NCBI GenBank assembly: GCA_024278135.1 | Contig: JAJRTU010000066.1 | Span: 1-42,401 of the forward strand | Direction of reading: 5' to 3' | DNA: 42,401 nt | DNA from: Gammaproteobacteria bacterium | GTDB taxonomy: Bacteria > Pseudomonadota > Gammaproteobacteria > Eutrophobiales > Eutrophobiaceae | In this document: in pieces, positions 1 to 7,810 of the stretch | Numbering within the stretch: the stretch's first letter is position 1 | Layout: each line of letters begins with the position of its first letter | Translations under genes and position numbers: made by a program | The notes under the pieces: model-generated | What the model saw: the letters and a program-made list of their open reading frames with translations, nothing else | Database searches by the model: none | Told to the model about the DNA's origin: nothing

Positions 1-119
1 AAAATGATCAAGGTTCGTAGTAGAGGTTTCCGTAACAAGAAACGGTTTGCTAATGCAATTTACTTTCACCTTGGTGGACTCGATCTTTATCCTGATGGAG
101 TGACTCGGTGAATATTACC

Positions 120-136
120 CACTCGATCAGGGGAAG
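120..136 (-). repeat. Left copy of a 17-bp sequence found inverted at the other window end
   Basis: The minus strand reads CTTCCCCTGATCGAGTG, identical to the plus strand at 42189-42205. The match extends to GGC[T/C]CTTCCCCTGATCGAGTG with one mismatch. This copy lies just past the broken IS91 transposase frame. The two copies are about 42 kb apart in opposite orientation. It may be mobile-element debris or chance. Confidence 0.45.
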
Positions 137-141
137 AGCCT

Positions 142-384
142 GTTTTACTGCTGGGGTGCTAAAAACCGTAATTTCGTGCCCGTCGAAATCCTCTGGGTAA
201 CACATGCTGTGGCACCCTCCACAGAAAGTGAGGCCCTGAGACGGTTCGGTATACACATTGCTTTGTCATGCTGTTCCGATACCGGAAGGTGACATTGCCA
301 TCCTGACAGCGGACAATGTCTTTCTCCTGAATCAGGCCGCGGTGAAGGCCCACCAGCGAGATGTGACCAAGACAAGAGACTCAT
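142..384 (-). pseudogene. Decayed IS91-family (Y2-type) transposase fragment
   Basis: Read on the minus strand, the 353-159 frame gives the C-terminal block typical of IS91-like transposases: HRGLIQEKDIV, then VTFRYRNS, then QHVLPRGFRRARNYGF. The frame breaks where these proteins continue YGFLHPN: here a TAG stop replaces the Leu codon and HPSSK follows in the same frame. No start, no N-terminal zinc-finger region and no catalytic tyrosines are present, so this is a dead remnant of a rolling-circle transposase. The three ORFs in the track here (50-256, 145-384, 159-353) are pieces or shadows of it. The rest of 1-537 shows no other gene. Family recognition is from motif memory; a BLASTX would settle it. 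Confidence 0.7.
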
Positions 385-537
385 AAATCATCACTATTAT
401 TTCCATGCAATGCCTGACCGCAGATTCGCCGCTGAAAGCAGTATTGTGTCTGCAGATTAAATCTGTTTTACTGAAAAACATAAATGGATATGTTGTGAGA
501 CAATAATTAATATTTCGTTACGGAGTTAACATGTAGT

Positions 538-921
538 ATGAAAAATGTTGTTTTCTATCTTGGCATGGGTGCATTGTTCACGCATGAGCTCGACGCCATG
601 ACAAATCACGAATGGCGCATCCTCCCGTTGATACAAGTACTGCCGGATGAAGTGGGGATGAACGTTTTTGTCGTGGCCCATGTGCCTCTTTTCGCATTTC
701 TCATTGCGCTGACAGCCAGTTCAAACGCACAAATCCGCAACACGGCCAGGTCCCTTATCAGCGGGTTTCTTGTGCTTCATGGTGTGGCACATGCTGTTTT
801 CATGAGCCACCCGAATTATGAATTTTCATCTATTCTGTCCAACACTCTCATCTTTGGTTCTGCCGTGCTGGGCGGCCTGTATATCTTTCTCAATGCCCAG
901 TCCAGATCCAAATTGAAATGA
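538..921 (+). CDS. Small DUF6713-like integral membrane protein
   Basis: The 127-residue product has about four hydrophobic segments and a conserved-looking N-terminus, FTHELDAMTNHEWRILP, which I recognise as the hallmark of the DUF6713 family of small membrane proteins. A later HGVAHAVFMSHPNYEF stretch adds several histidines near membrane helices. No biochemical function is established for the family. A GGAG sits about 13 bases before the chosen ATG, which is a rather long spacing. An earlier ATG at 531 is followed immediately by TAG, so it cannot be the start. It is followed by a cytochrome gene in the same direction, but a candidate promoter lies between them, so the two may not be cotranscribed. 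Confidence 0.75.
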   Translation: MKNVVFYLGMGALFTHELDAMTNHEWRILPLIQVLPDEVGMNVFVVAHVPLFAFLIALTASSNAQIRNTARSLISGFLVLHGVAHAVFMSHPNYEFSSILSNTLIFGSAVLGGLYIFLNAQSRSKLK

Positions 922-929
922 TTTTCATG

Positions 930-960
930 TTGGCAAAATCTCAAACCGGCCCCTTATAAT
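930..960 (+). promoter_or_regulatory. Candidate sigma-70 promoter for the cytochrome gene
   Basis: TTGGCA (930-935) and a perfect TATAAT (955-960) are separated by 19 bases, slightly longer than ideal. The -10 ends 20 bases before the ATG at 981, so the mRNA leader would be very short. Confidence 0.45.
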
Positions 961-980
961 CAATCTACATTGAAAACTAT

Positions 981-1490
981 ATGAAACTCTTTATTTACCT
1001 TGTCTGCCTGTCGCTTCTATTACCAACAATGGTTTATGCAGAGAATAAATCTCAGCATGCAGAACACAAAATTACTTCGGGGGTGGAGGCGCTCTCCAGC
1101 GATTTACGTGATTTGCTTTCCCGGGAAATGAGGGCGTTAGAGAGCGGCATGATGTCCATCATCCCTGCGTTTCATGCCGGGGAGTGGGATAAAATAGCAG
1201 CCACTGCGGGCAAAATGAAGAACAGTTATGTGTTGAAACAGAAGCTCTCGGAAAGCCAGGCCAGGGAATTACATACTTTGTTACCACCGTCTTTCATAGA
1301 AAAAGATCGGCAGTTCCACTATCTGGCAGGTATGCTTGAACATGCTGCAAAAAACAGGAAAGCGGAGTTAATCAACTTCTATTTTTCCGAAATGAACCGA
1401 TCGTGCCCTGCCTGCCACACGCTGTTTGCCACGCACAAATTTCCGGCCTTATTGCCGGCGAAAGCAGATGAGCAGCATAGTCAGCACTGA
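981..1490 (+). CDS. Periplasmic c-type cytochrome with C-terminal CxxCH
   Basis: The 169-residue protein starts with a signal peptide (MKLFIYLVCLSLLLPTMVYA, cleavage expected after residue 20). The body is mostly helical, and a single heme-binding motif, CPACH, lies at residues 142-146. One C-terminal CxxCH on a helical scaffold is the layout of class II (cytochrome c-prime-like) proteins, though sequence similarity to true cytochrome c-prime is not obvious. The tail is His-rich (DEQHSQH). The likely role is periplasmic electron transfer or gas/ligand binding; no redox partner is adjacent. It is convergent with the ThDP enzyme gene, with 29 bases between the stops. Confidence 0.75.
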   Translation: MKLFIYLVCLSLLLPTMVYAENKSQHAEHKITSGVEALSSDLRDLLSREMRALESGMMSIIPAFHAGEWDKIAATAGKMKNSYVLKQKLSESQARELHTLLPPSFIEKDRQFHYLAGMLEHAAKNRKAELINFYFSEMNRSCPACHTLFATHKFPALLPAKADEQHSQH

Positions 1491-1519
1491 CAGTTCCAGT
1501 GGCTGTCGATTCCGCTATG

Positions 1520-3163
1520 CTATTGGCACAGTTGCTTACGCACCTGCGGCATCATGATGAACTTCCAGGGGCTGGGCATTCTCTTTTTCACCGATACCTC
1601 AATAATCACCGGGCCGTCCTGCTTGAAGGCCGCCTCCAGGTTTTTTCGCAATGACTCCGGTGAATCCGCATGGTAGCCGGTAATACCGTATAATTCCGCG
1701 AGTTTGGCAAAGTCGGGATTATGCAGATCGGTACAGATACGACGACCACCGAACCATTCATCCTGTTGTCTTTGCACATTGCCGAATGTGTTGTCGTTAA
1801 AAATAATACTGACCAGCGGAATATTGTACTGGGCGGCGATGGATAATTCCTGCACGTTAAACATAAAGCCGCCATCACCGCTGATTTGCACGACTTTCCT
1901 GCCGGGATTACCGACGGCCACGCCAAGAGCCGTGGCAAAACCATAGCCCAGCGTGCCCATCTCCCCTGCTGTAATATGCTGTCTGGGGCCGTAGGTTGGA
2001 AAAGCATACCAGGACACGAAACCCACCTGGGTGATTTCATCAACAAAGATACCGTCTTCCGGCAGCAGGTCACGGATAACATCAAGATATGCCATTTGCG
2101 GCGCGACCTGTGCGCGTATGTCTGCATACACTTTTTCTCTCAGCGCCAGTAACTCATCCTCACGGGATTCGCGCTTGCTGTTGACTTTGTCAAGCAAGCC
2201 CTGCAAGGCCTGCAAGGTCACGACCGCATCACCGACAATACCAACGTCCGGCGTATCGATACGGGTCATTTCCACCGGATCGATCTCGATCCGGATAATT
2301 TTCATGTCATCATCCTTTCCCCACATCATCAACTGCTCTTTTATCCGCGTCCCCACCGCCAGCACCGCATCGGTTTCCGCCCACAGGGCATGACCCATCG
2401 GTGAGTTGGCATGGAGATAGTGATGGGCGCTGACAATACCTTTACCGCTGCGCTTTGACAGTACCGGAGCCTGCAGGGCTTCCGCGATGGCCAACACCTG
2501 CTCACCCGCCTCCAGCGCACCGGAACCGACGACAATCAGGGGTCTTTTGGCCTTGCCCAGTATTTTCGCCGCCTCGGCCAACAGGTCCAGGTCGACAGGT
2601 GGTTTATCGTAGGACGCCGGTGGCCTCGGCAGCGTCACTTCCGCCTCAGTACCCATCATATCCATGGCCATTTCAATTTCGACCGGGCGTGGTCTGCCCG
2701 TCTTCAACTGGCGCATGGCTTCATCAATCACACCCGGGGTGTAGATCGGATGTTCAATACGTTCGGCCCACTTGGTGATGTGACGAATCATTCCCAGTTG
2801 ATCATTAATCTCATGCAGATCACCATAACCTTTACCGATAGCCTGCGAAGGTATCTGTCCGCAGATACACAGCACCGGCGCATTGTTACCCCAGGCCGTA
2901 CACAAGGCCGCACTGGAATTCAGCAGACCCGGTCCGGGCACGACCGCATAGACACCAACCCTGCCGGTCGACTTGGCGTAACCATAGGCCATATAGGCCA
3001 CACCCTGCTCATGGCGGGAATGTATCAGTTGCAGCTGTTCACCTTCTTTGTACATGGCATCAAAAAAGTGATCGAGCTGACCACCGGGCAAGGCAAAAAT
3101 GGTATCCACACCATATTGACGCAACGATTTAATGATGGCTTCGGCACCCGTCATTCTGGGCAT
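1520..3163 (-). CDS. ThDP-dependent enzyme, acetolactate synthase-like large subunit
   Basis: The protein has the three-domain layout of the acetolactate synthase/benzoylformate decarboxylase superfamily. The Pyr domain carries the catalytic glutamate in SRHEQG (E52), and the C-terminal PP domain carries the ThDP/Mg motif GDGGFMFN...NDN from about residue 429. I place the start at ATG 3163, preceded by AGGGGG, rather than the TTG at 3193 used in the ORF track, giving 547 residues. It is the last gene of a six-gene minus-strand operon behind a nitrilase-family gene and a small membrane protein. No regulatory (IlvH-type) subunit is nearby, so biosynthetic acetolactate synthesis is unlikely. A catabolic 2-oxoacid decarboxylase or carboligase is more plausible; the substrate cannot be told from sequence. 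Confidence 0.85.
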   Translation of the reverse strand: MPRMTGAEAIIKSLRQYGVDTIFALPGGQLDHFFDAMYKEGEQLQLIHSRHEQGVAYMAYGYAKSTGRVGVYAVVPGPGLLNSSAALCTAWGNNAPVLCICGQIPSQAIGKGYGDLHEINDQLGMIRHITKWAERIEHPIYTPGVIDEAMRQLKTGRPRPVEIEMAMDMMGTEAEVTLPRPPASYDKPPVDLDLLAEAAKILGKAKRPLIVVGSGALEAGEQVLAIAEALQAPVLSKRSGKGIVSAHHYLHANSPMGHALWAETDAVLAVGTRIKEQLMMWGKDDDMKIIRIEIDPVEMTRIDTPDVGIVGDAVVTLQALQGLLDKVNSKRESREDELLALREKVYADIRAQVAPQMAYLDVIRDLLPEDGIFVDEITQVGFVSWYAFPTYGPRQHITAGEMGTLGYGFATALGVAVGNPGRKVVQISGDGGFMFNVQELSIAAQYNIPLVSIIFNDNTFGNVQRQQDEWFGGRRICTDLHNPDFAKLAELYGITGYHADSPESLRKNLEAAFKQDGPVIIEVSVKKRMPSPWKFIMMPQVRKQLCQ

Positions 3164-3208
3164 GGCGTCCCCCTGTTTGGATTTTTCAGACAATACATAT
3201 TCATTCCT

Positions 3209-3460
3209 CTATTGTGCAGTTTGTTTGTTTCGATGCCGGCGGCGATAGCGCAGCAAAAAAAATGGAAAGGCTATGAAATACAACCAGACCATGGGTTTCG
3301 ACACTACCCGGCCGAGTACGCTGACAATATCATCCGGACTGACATAGACTTTGGTCTTCATCGCCTGTGCTTTCGCGCTGTGAATAATGATGTGATCCTT
3401 CTTATATTCAAATTCACCGATTTGAAATTCCACATCCGCCAGTTTGCTCCGTACTTTCAT
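3209..3460 (-). CDS. Small single-pass membrane protein of unknown function
   Basis: This 83-residue product has a polar N-terminal half, one hydrophobic segment (MVWLYFIAFPFFLL, about residues 57-70) and a very basic end (RYRRRHRNK). The basic tail suggests an N-out or peripheral arrangement with the C-terminus in the cytoplasm. I do not recognise a family. The ATG lies only 3 bases past the stop of the upstream nitrilase-like gene, and the ThDP gene follows about 45 bases later, so it is firmly inside the operon. Tight packing between two enzymes argues that it is a real gene and may tether or assist one of them, but that is inference. Confidence 0.65.
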   Translation of the reverse strand: MKVRSKLADVEFQIGEFEYKKDHIIIHSAKAQAMKTKVYVSPDDIVSVLGRVVSKPMVWLYFIAFPFFLLRYRRRHRNKQTAQ

Positions 3461-3463
3461 CGC

Positions 3464-4624
3464 TTAACTCTTCTTCAAGCGCCCGGTATCCTGGGCGTAC
3501 TTGATACGTTTATCCAGCAGAGCGGATATTTCATCCGGCGCATATCCGGCTGGCGGTGTAAATTGTCCTCTCGCGTAAATATCATCGAACACTTCTTTAC
3601 AGATGGAGACCTTGTCCGACAGGCTTCGCGGCGGCTTGCCTGAAGGAAAGCGATTGGGTGGATAGATGGGTTTTTCATAGATTTGACGGAAGCCTTCTGT
3701 ACGGACATCGACCCAGCAATTGTGTATGGTCTTGGTGCGATGATGACGCAGGGCTTCTATATCGATCCCCACCGCCAGCACCTGTTCTTCCGGATAGGGC
3801 GTGTGCCGCAACACCATGCCGGTATAGTCGATGGCAAATGAATTGCCCGGGCAAAATGCCTTCGGATAGTATGCATAGTGTACCTTGCCCCAGTGCGACC
3901 CCAGTAAATAACACATGTTGTCGTGGGCCCGCGTCCTGCGGGTAAACATCCAGAAATCCCAGGGTTCCGAGACACCTTCCACCTCCTGAATGGCGCCGGG
4001 ATGACAGATCACTTCCACGCCGTTATAGCCGAGGGCACGAGACACCTCCGGTGTACAGCCATCGTGGCAGGTCATGGTCCCCAGTTTGCCGATAGGCGTA
4101 TCAACGACGGGGAACAGATCCTTGATATCCCCGCCCAGTTTTGCGCAATACTCATCAAACATATCATGAGGGCTCGTTCCCAGGCCGATATAGGCGGGGA
4201 TATGCCACTTGTGGTACTTCAGGACGATATCTCCGTCCGGACCGATGATGAAATTCGTATTAAACCAGCGATCGGGAAACTCGGGAATTTCCTCACAAAC
4301 GCCGCCGGCGACGATGTAGAGATCATATTCTTTGGCTATCGCCGCCAGTTGATCGGTTTCCGGTCCGGGAATAGTCACCACCTTGTCCATTTGATCCTTG
4401 ATCGTACTTTCACCTTTACCCGGCGTACCGACACCCTGCATGAAATATTCAGGCAACACAACGAGCCGAACCGGCTGTTCCCAAAAATAACCCACCCCGA
4501 AATGGATCATATTGCAGACCCGATCCAGGTTTTTTTTGATGCCGGCACGATCTTCGACCACGGTCACTTCGGGCTGAACCACCAACGCGGTGTAGGGCTC
4601 AATTCTTTCTGCTTTTCTCGACAT
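3464..4624 (-). CDS. Nitrilase-superfamily carbon-nitrogen hydrolase (amidase-like)
   Basis: The Glu-Lys-Cys triad is visible: E59 in VLPEYF, K139 in KYHKWHIP and C186 in TMTCHDG. The CHDG context and a following RAHDNMCYL segment resemble aliphatic amidase/formamidase branches more than true nitrilases, so hydrolysis of an amide to acid and ammonia is the best guess. The track start at 4660 gives MSQFMSNIEANIMSRK. I prefer the internal ATG at 4624 because AGAGG lies 8 bases before it, giving 386 residues. It sits fourth in the minus-strand operon after an FAD oxidoreductase. The substrate is unknown. Confidence 0.8.
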   Translation of the reverse strand: MSRKAERIEPYTALVVQPEVTVVEDRAGIKKNLDRVCNMIHFGVGYFWEQPVRLVVLPEYFMQGVGTPGKGESTIKDQMDKVVTIPGPETDQLAAIAKEYDLYIVAGGVCEEIPEFPDRWFNTNFIIGPDGDIVLKYHKWHIPAYIGLGTSPHDMFDEYCAKLGGDIKDLFPVVDTPIGKLGTMTCHDGCTPEVSRALGYNGVEVICHPGAIQEVEGVSEPWDFWMFTRRTRAHDNMCYLLGSHWGKVHYAYYPKAFCPGNSFAIDYTGMVLRHTPYPEEQVLAVGIDIEALRHHRTKTIHNCWVDVRTEGFRQIYEKPIYPPNRFPSGKPPRSLSDKVSICKEVFDDIYARGQFTPPAGYAPDEISALLDKRIKYAQDTGRLKKS

Positions 4625-4723
4625 AATGTTTGCCTCTATGTTTGACATAAACTGCGACATGCCGGATCTGATCCAGCATCCAGTGAAACAATGCGCCGCT
4701 ATAAGCGGACTTTATTTAACCGG

Positions 4724-4743
4724 GTTCCGGCTTTCGCCGGAAC
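4724..4743. repeat. Extragenic hairpin GTTCCGGC-TTTC-GCCGGAAC
   Basis: A perfect 8-bp stem with a TTTC loop lies in the 138-base gap between the FAD oxidoreductase and the nitrilase-like gene. It has the look of the widespread extragenic palindromes of proteobacteria (pattern: C-rich arm, CTTTCG loop, mirrored arm). It is not followed by a T-run on the minus strand, so it is unlikely to stop transcription of the operon. It could stabilise or process the mRNA. Confidence 0.6.
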
Positions 4744-4762
4744 GACACCTGTTTTTCTTATA

Positions 4763-6346
4763 TTAAAAATCAAAATCGTCATCTTCTTCTTTCAAACCAA
4801 GATCCAGCAGGATCTCATTCGCCGCAATGGTCCCCATACCGCTTATGCCGCCGCCGGGATGACAGGAGGGCCCGGTCATATAAAGCTTCTTTACGGGACC
4901 GCGATAGTCGGCATAATTGGGGAAAGGTCTGAATGCCCCCATCTGTGCCAGCGTGCGTTCGCCACCGGTGGTCACGCCGCGATAGAAACATAAATTGGCG
5001 CGTGCCAGGCTGGGACCGGTTTCGATATATTGCCCCAGAATATTGTCGTCACCCATATTGCTCGTGTAATGTCGTAATTGCCCCAGCAATTTATCTCGAA
5101 TATAGTCTTCTGCAATCAGTTCCCAATCTTCACCGTTGCTCAACTCCACCGGCACAAAGGTATCCATGATCAAAGTGTGCTTGCCCTCCGGTGCGCGCGT
5201 CGGGTCCATTGTGGTCCACGCGGCAGTCCATAAAAAGGGATCGCTGGGCGCCAGTCCCATCGCCATTTCCTGATATTGTTTATCGATGTCAGTCATACGA
5301 CCAAACAGCCGTTGGAAGGCGGTCTTGTCCATTTCCGGCCCGTTTTTGAATCGGGGTGCTTCATTCAGTGCATAATGCACCCGGGCGATGGTGATATCGC
5401 CAAATGTAAAATGGTGTACCATGCGCAAAAACGCTTCCGGTAAAACGCCTTCTTCAAAACCGTGCAGATAGGTCTGGAAGGGATCGAGTGCCGAGATAAC
5501 TCCCTGCTTCGCGGTGATCTCTGTCCCGTCCTCCAGACGAAAACCAATACACTCATCATTTTCGACGAGAAACTTTCGCACGGTCGCCCCCGTCATTACC
5601 GTACCCCCGTTTGCCTCAATATAGGCGCACATCGACTCGGACAACATGCCGCTGCCGCCTTCGGGAATGGACTGGCCATAATAGTGAATACTGGGAATCA
5701 TCACATAAAAACCCGCTGCCGTGCCCAGCTGATCCGGCAAGGTTTGTGGTGCCATCGCCCAACCCAGGATAAAGGCACGAACATGATCGTTTTCGAAGTT
5801 TTCCATTGTGAACTGACGGGAACTTAACTGGAAATCACGCAGACGTTGCATACCTTCTTGACTGTTTTCCATAGCCTGGTACAGATAACTGGGAGGCGTC
5901 GGCGGGGAAAACATGCTTTTGGTCACGCCTTCCCTGACCTCGCCGAACTCGTCATAGATTTCTTTATATCTGACAGCATCCTGCTTTGAGTATTCGGCGA
6001 TAGTGTCGCAGGTCTTGTCCACGTCCTTGTAAACGATAATACCCTGGCCTTCGTACTTGTTCGGATGCCCGGTGATATGATCCTCGGACCAGATATATTT
6101 CAGACCGTATTTTTCAAACTCCGGCTTTAACGCCCTGAAGTCCGGATTCAAATGTATCCACACATGGGAGGATCCAAACAGATCATGTTTGAAACCCGGC
6201 AAGGTCACTTCACGCGTTATCGCACCACCACCGACCCAGTCGTTACGTTCCGCGACCAGCACCTTCAAACCATTCCTGACCAATACCGACGCGCAAATCA
6301 GGGCGTTGTGACCCCCTCCCGCGATAATGACATCATAATCCGACAT
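4763..6346 (-). CDS. FAD-dependent oxidoreductase, CrtI/PYROXD2-like
   Basis: The 527-residue protein opens with a dinucleotide-binding fold, VIIAGGGHNALICASVLVRNG, then an ERNDWVGGGA segment, as in phytoene-desaturase-type amine oxidase-like flavoproteins. The C-terminal signature GPSCHPGGGISGMGTIAANE is the matching FAD-contacting block of the CrtI/PYROXD2 group. No carotenoid genes (crtB, crtE) are nearby, so a carotenoid role is unlikely; most such proteins in catabolic operons have no known substrate. It is 26 bases downstream of the sulfatase and belongs to the minus-strand operon. The acidic tail EEDDDFDF is distinctive. Confidence 0.8.
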   Translation of the reverse strand: MSDYDVIIAGGGHNALICASVLVRNGLKVLVAERNDWVGGGAITREVTLPGFKHDLFGSSHVWIHLNPDFRALKPEFEKYGLKYIWSEDHITGHPNKYEGQGIIVYKDVDKTCDTIAEYSKQDAVRYKEIYDEFGEVREGVTKSMFSPPTPPSYLYQAMENSQEGMQRLRDFQLSSRQFTMENFENDHVRAFILGWAMAPQTLPDQLGTAAGFYVMIPSIHYYGQSIPEGGSGMLSESMCAYIEANGGTVMTGATVRKFLVENDECIGFRLEDGTEITAKQGVISALDPFQTYLHGFEEGVLPEAFLRMVHHFTFGDITIARVHYALNEAPRFKNGPEMDKTAFQRLFGRMTDIDKQYQEMAMGLAPSDPFLWTAAWTTMDPTRAPEGKHTLIMDTFVPVELSNGEDWELIAEDYIRDKLLGQLRHYTSNMGDDNILGQYIETGPSLARANLCFYRGVTTGGERTLAQMGAFRPFPNYADYRGPVKKLYMTGPSCHPGGGISGMGTIAANEILLDLGLKEEDDDFDF

Positions 6347-6372
6347 TAATTGATAACCCCATCATCCAGCTG

Positions 6373-7722
6373 TTATGGAAAGACTTCCGGCATCGGTCCC
6401 GTCCTCATCGGATCGAAGATTTGGCGTGCCTTTGCCAGTCTGTTTTTCATATTATTCAACACTGCCGGCCTGTTTTCCGCCTGACTGTAGCGTTCAGGCA
6501 AAGACACCGTCATATCAAAGAGCAACTCATAGGCAAAACCCATTTTTTCCTCTATGTTCTCAAAGGCAATATATCGGTTCTTATAATAGGCCCTGACCAT
6601 GTATTTCCAGTCCTGTGTTCTTATTGCGGCAATATCTTCGTTATTGAACAAGTATAAAACCTCATGTGGAGAGAGATCCGATCCCTGTAACAAGGGCCAG
6701 ATATTGCGACCGTCAATAGTATTGAGTCCAGCGGTTTTCCCGGTCAATATTGCCGAAATGGTCGGGAAAATATCAATATTCATAGCGATTGCACGAGACA
6801 CTGTTCCGGCCTGAATATGATCCGGCCACCACGCGATGAAAGGCACGCGATAGGCCCCCTCCCAGCTCAGTCCTTTCATATCACGGTAAGCGGCATAGCT
6901 GCCTTCAAACCATGCCCCATTGTCGCTACTGAAAAAAACCAGCGTGTTTTTATCCAGATGATGTTGCTTCAGCGCCTTGATCACTTCTCCAACACTCCAG
7001 TCCAGTTCTTCCACCGCATCTCCGTACAGACCAGCTTTTGATTTACCTCTGAATTTATCCGAGGCGTGCAAAGGAATATGCGGAAAGGTATGTGCCAAAT
7101 AGATAAAAAAAGGGCCGTCACTGTTTTCTTCAATAAATTTTACCGCTTCGTCGGTATAACGCCGCGTCAATGTGTCTTGATTGACGGGTTGTTCCACTAT
7201 TTCTTCGTCCCTATAGAGCGCCAGTGGCTGCATGTCATTACTGTAGGGCAAACCAAAGAAATAATCGAAGCCATGCCGGGTGGGCCAGTGCTCCGGGGTA
7301 TGTCCGAGGTGCCATTTTCCGATTATCGAATTGTGATATCCATTTTGCTTAAGAAATTCTGCCAGTGTCAGTTCCGCCGCCGGCAAGCCATGTGTTGATT
7401 CCGGCTCAATAACGCTGTTTGCCAGTCCCATTCTGATCGGATAACGACCGGTCAATAATCCCGCTCGCGAGGGTGAACAGACATTGGCGCTGGCGTAAAA
7501 GTCGCTTAGACGGGCACCCTCTTCTGCCAGTTTATCGATATTGGGGGTTTGTATTGGCGAGCCGTTTATACTCAAGTCCCCCATGCCCAGATCGTCCGCC
7601 AGAATAATAATGATATTGGGTTTTGTATCGGCCAGTGCAGATACACCCGAGTTCAGGAAAAACAGCAGTACAAAAACGACAGGAAACTGTATTTTGTGAA
7701 AGTGTTGCCTCAGCTGCATCAT
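6373..7722 (-). CDS. Secreted type I sulfatase (arylsulfatase family)
   Basis: An N-terminal signal peptide (hydrophobic core FPVVFVLLFFLNSG, cleavage near ALA-D) is followed by the sulfatase N-domain: ILADDLGMGD supplies metal-binding aspartates, and CSPSRAGLLTGR is the formylglycine signature, with C82 as the residue to be oxidised. Later KWHLGH and SSDNGAW are the further active-site blocks. The enzyme would hydrolyse a sulfate ester in the periplasm. Cys-type sulfatases need a formylglycine-generating enzyme, which is not in the window. It is the second gene of the operon behind manD. The 449-residue length is usual for single-domain family members. The sulfated substrate cannot be named. 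Confidence 0.9.
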   Translation of the reverse strand: MMQLRQHFHKIQFPVVFVLLFFLNSGVSALADTKPNIIIILADDLGMGDLSINGSPIQTPNIDKLAEEGARLSDFYASANVCSPSRAGLLTGRYPIRMGLANSVIEPESTHGLPAAELTLAEFLKQNGYHNSIIGKWHLGHTPEHWPTRHGFDYFFGLPYSNDMQPLALYRDEEIVEQPVNQDTLTRRYTDEAVKFIEENSDGPFFIYLAHTFPHIPLHASDKFRGKSKAGLYGDAVEELDWSVGEVIKALKQHHLDKNTLVFFSSDNGAWFEGSYAAYRDMKGLSWEGAYRVPFIAWWPDHIQAGTVSRAIAMNIDIFPTISAILTGKTAGLNTIDGRNIWPLLQGSDLSPHEVLYLFNNEDIAAIRTQDWKYMVRAYYKNRYIAFENIEEKMGFAYELLFDMTVSLPERYSQAENRPAVLNNMKNRLAKARQIFDPMRTGPMPEVFP

Positions 7723-7760
7723 TTATCTCATTTCTTTATTCTTCTACACAACATGTAAAA

Positions 7761-7796
7761 GGCCTGTCAGGCCGGATTGACGGCTTTGCTCCGGCC
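7761..7796. other. Two overlapping, mutually exclusive hairpins inside the operon
   Basis: GGCCTG-T-CAGGCC (7761-7773) and GGCCGGA...TCCGGCC (7770-7796) share the GGCC at 7770-7773, so only one can form at a time. They lie in the 88-base gap between manD and the sulfatase. This could be an RNA-processing or attenuation point that sets manD apart from the downstream genes, or a decayed extragenic palindrome. Confidence 0.4.
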
Positions 7797-7810
7797 CGCT
7801 CACCGCCCGG

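Noticed and set aside
1520-3163. Assignment of the ThDP enzyme as sulfoacetaldehyde acetyltransferase because a sulfatase is nearby
   Set aside because: The nearby gene is a sulfate-ester hydrolase, not a sulfonate gene, and there are no pta or sulfonate transport genes; only the superfamily can be supported.
3923-4645. 240-residue plus-strand ORF opposite the nitrilase-like gene
   Set aside because: It lies wholly within a gene with a complete catalytic triad on the other strand; the antisense frame has no family features.
4624-4645. Weak match to the TAGTTTAA palindrome near the nitrilase start (CAGTTTATGTCAAACATA)
   Set aside because: Only 11 of 18 positions match site 1 and it is inside an operon without a visible promoter; too weak to list as an operator.
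4763-6346. Carotenoid biosynthesis role for the CrtI-like flavoprotein
   Set aside because: No crtB, crtE or other carotenoid gene is present and the neighbours are catabolic.
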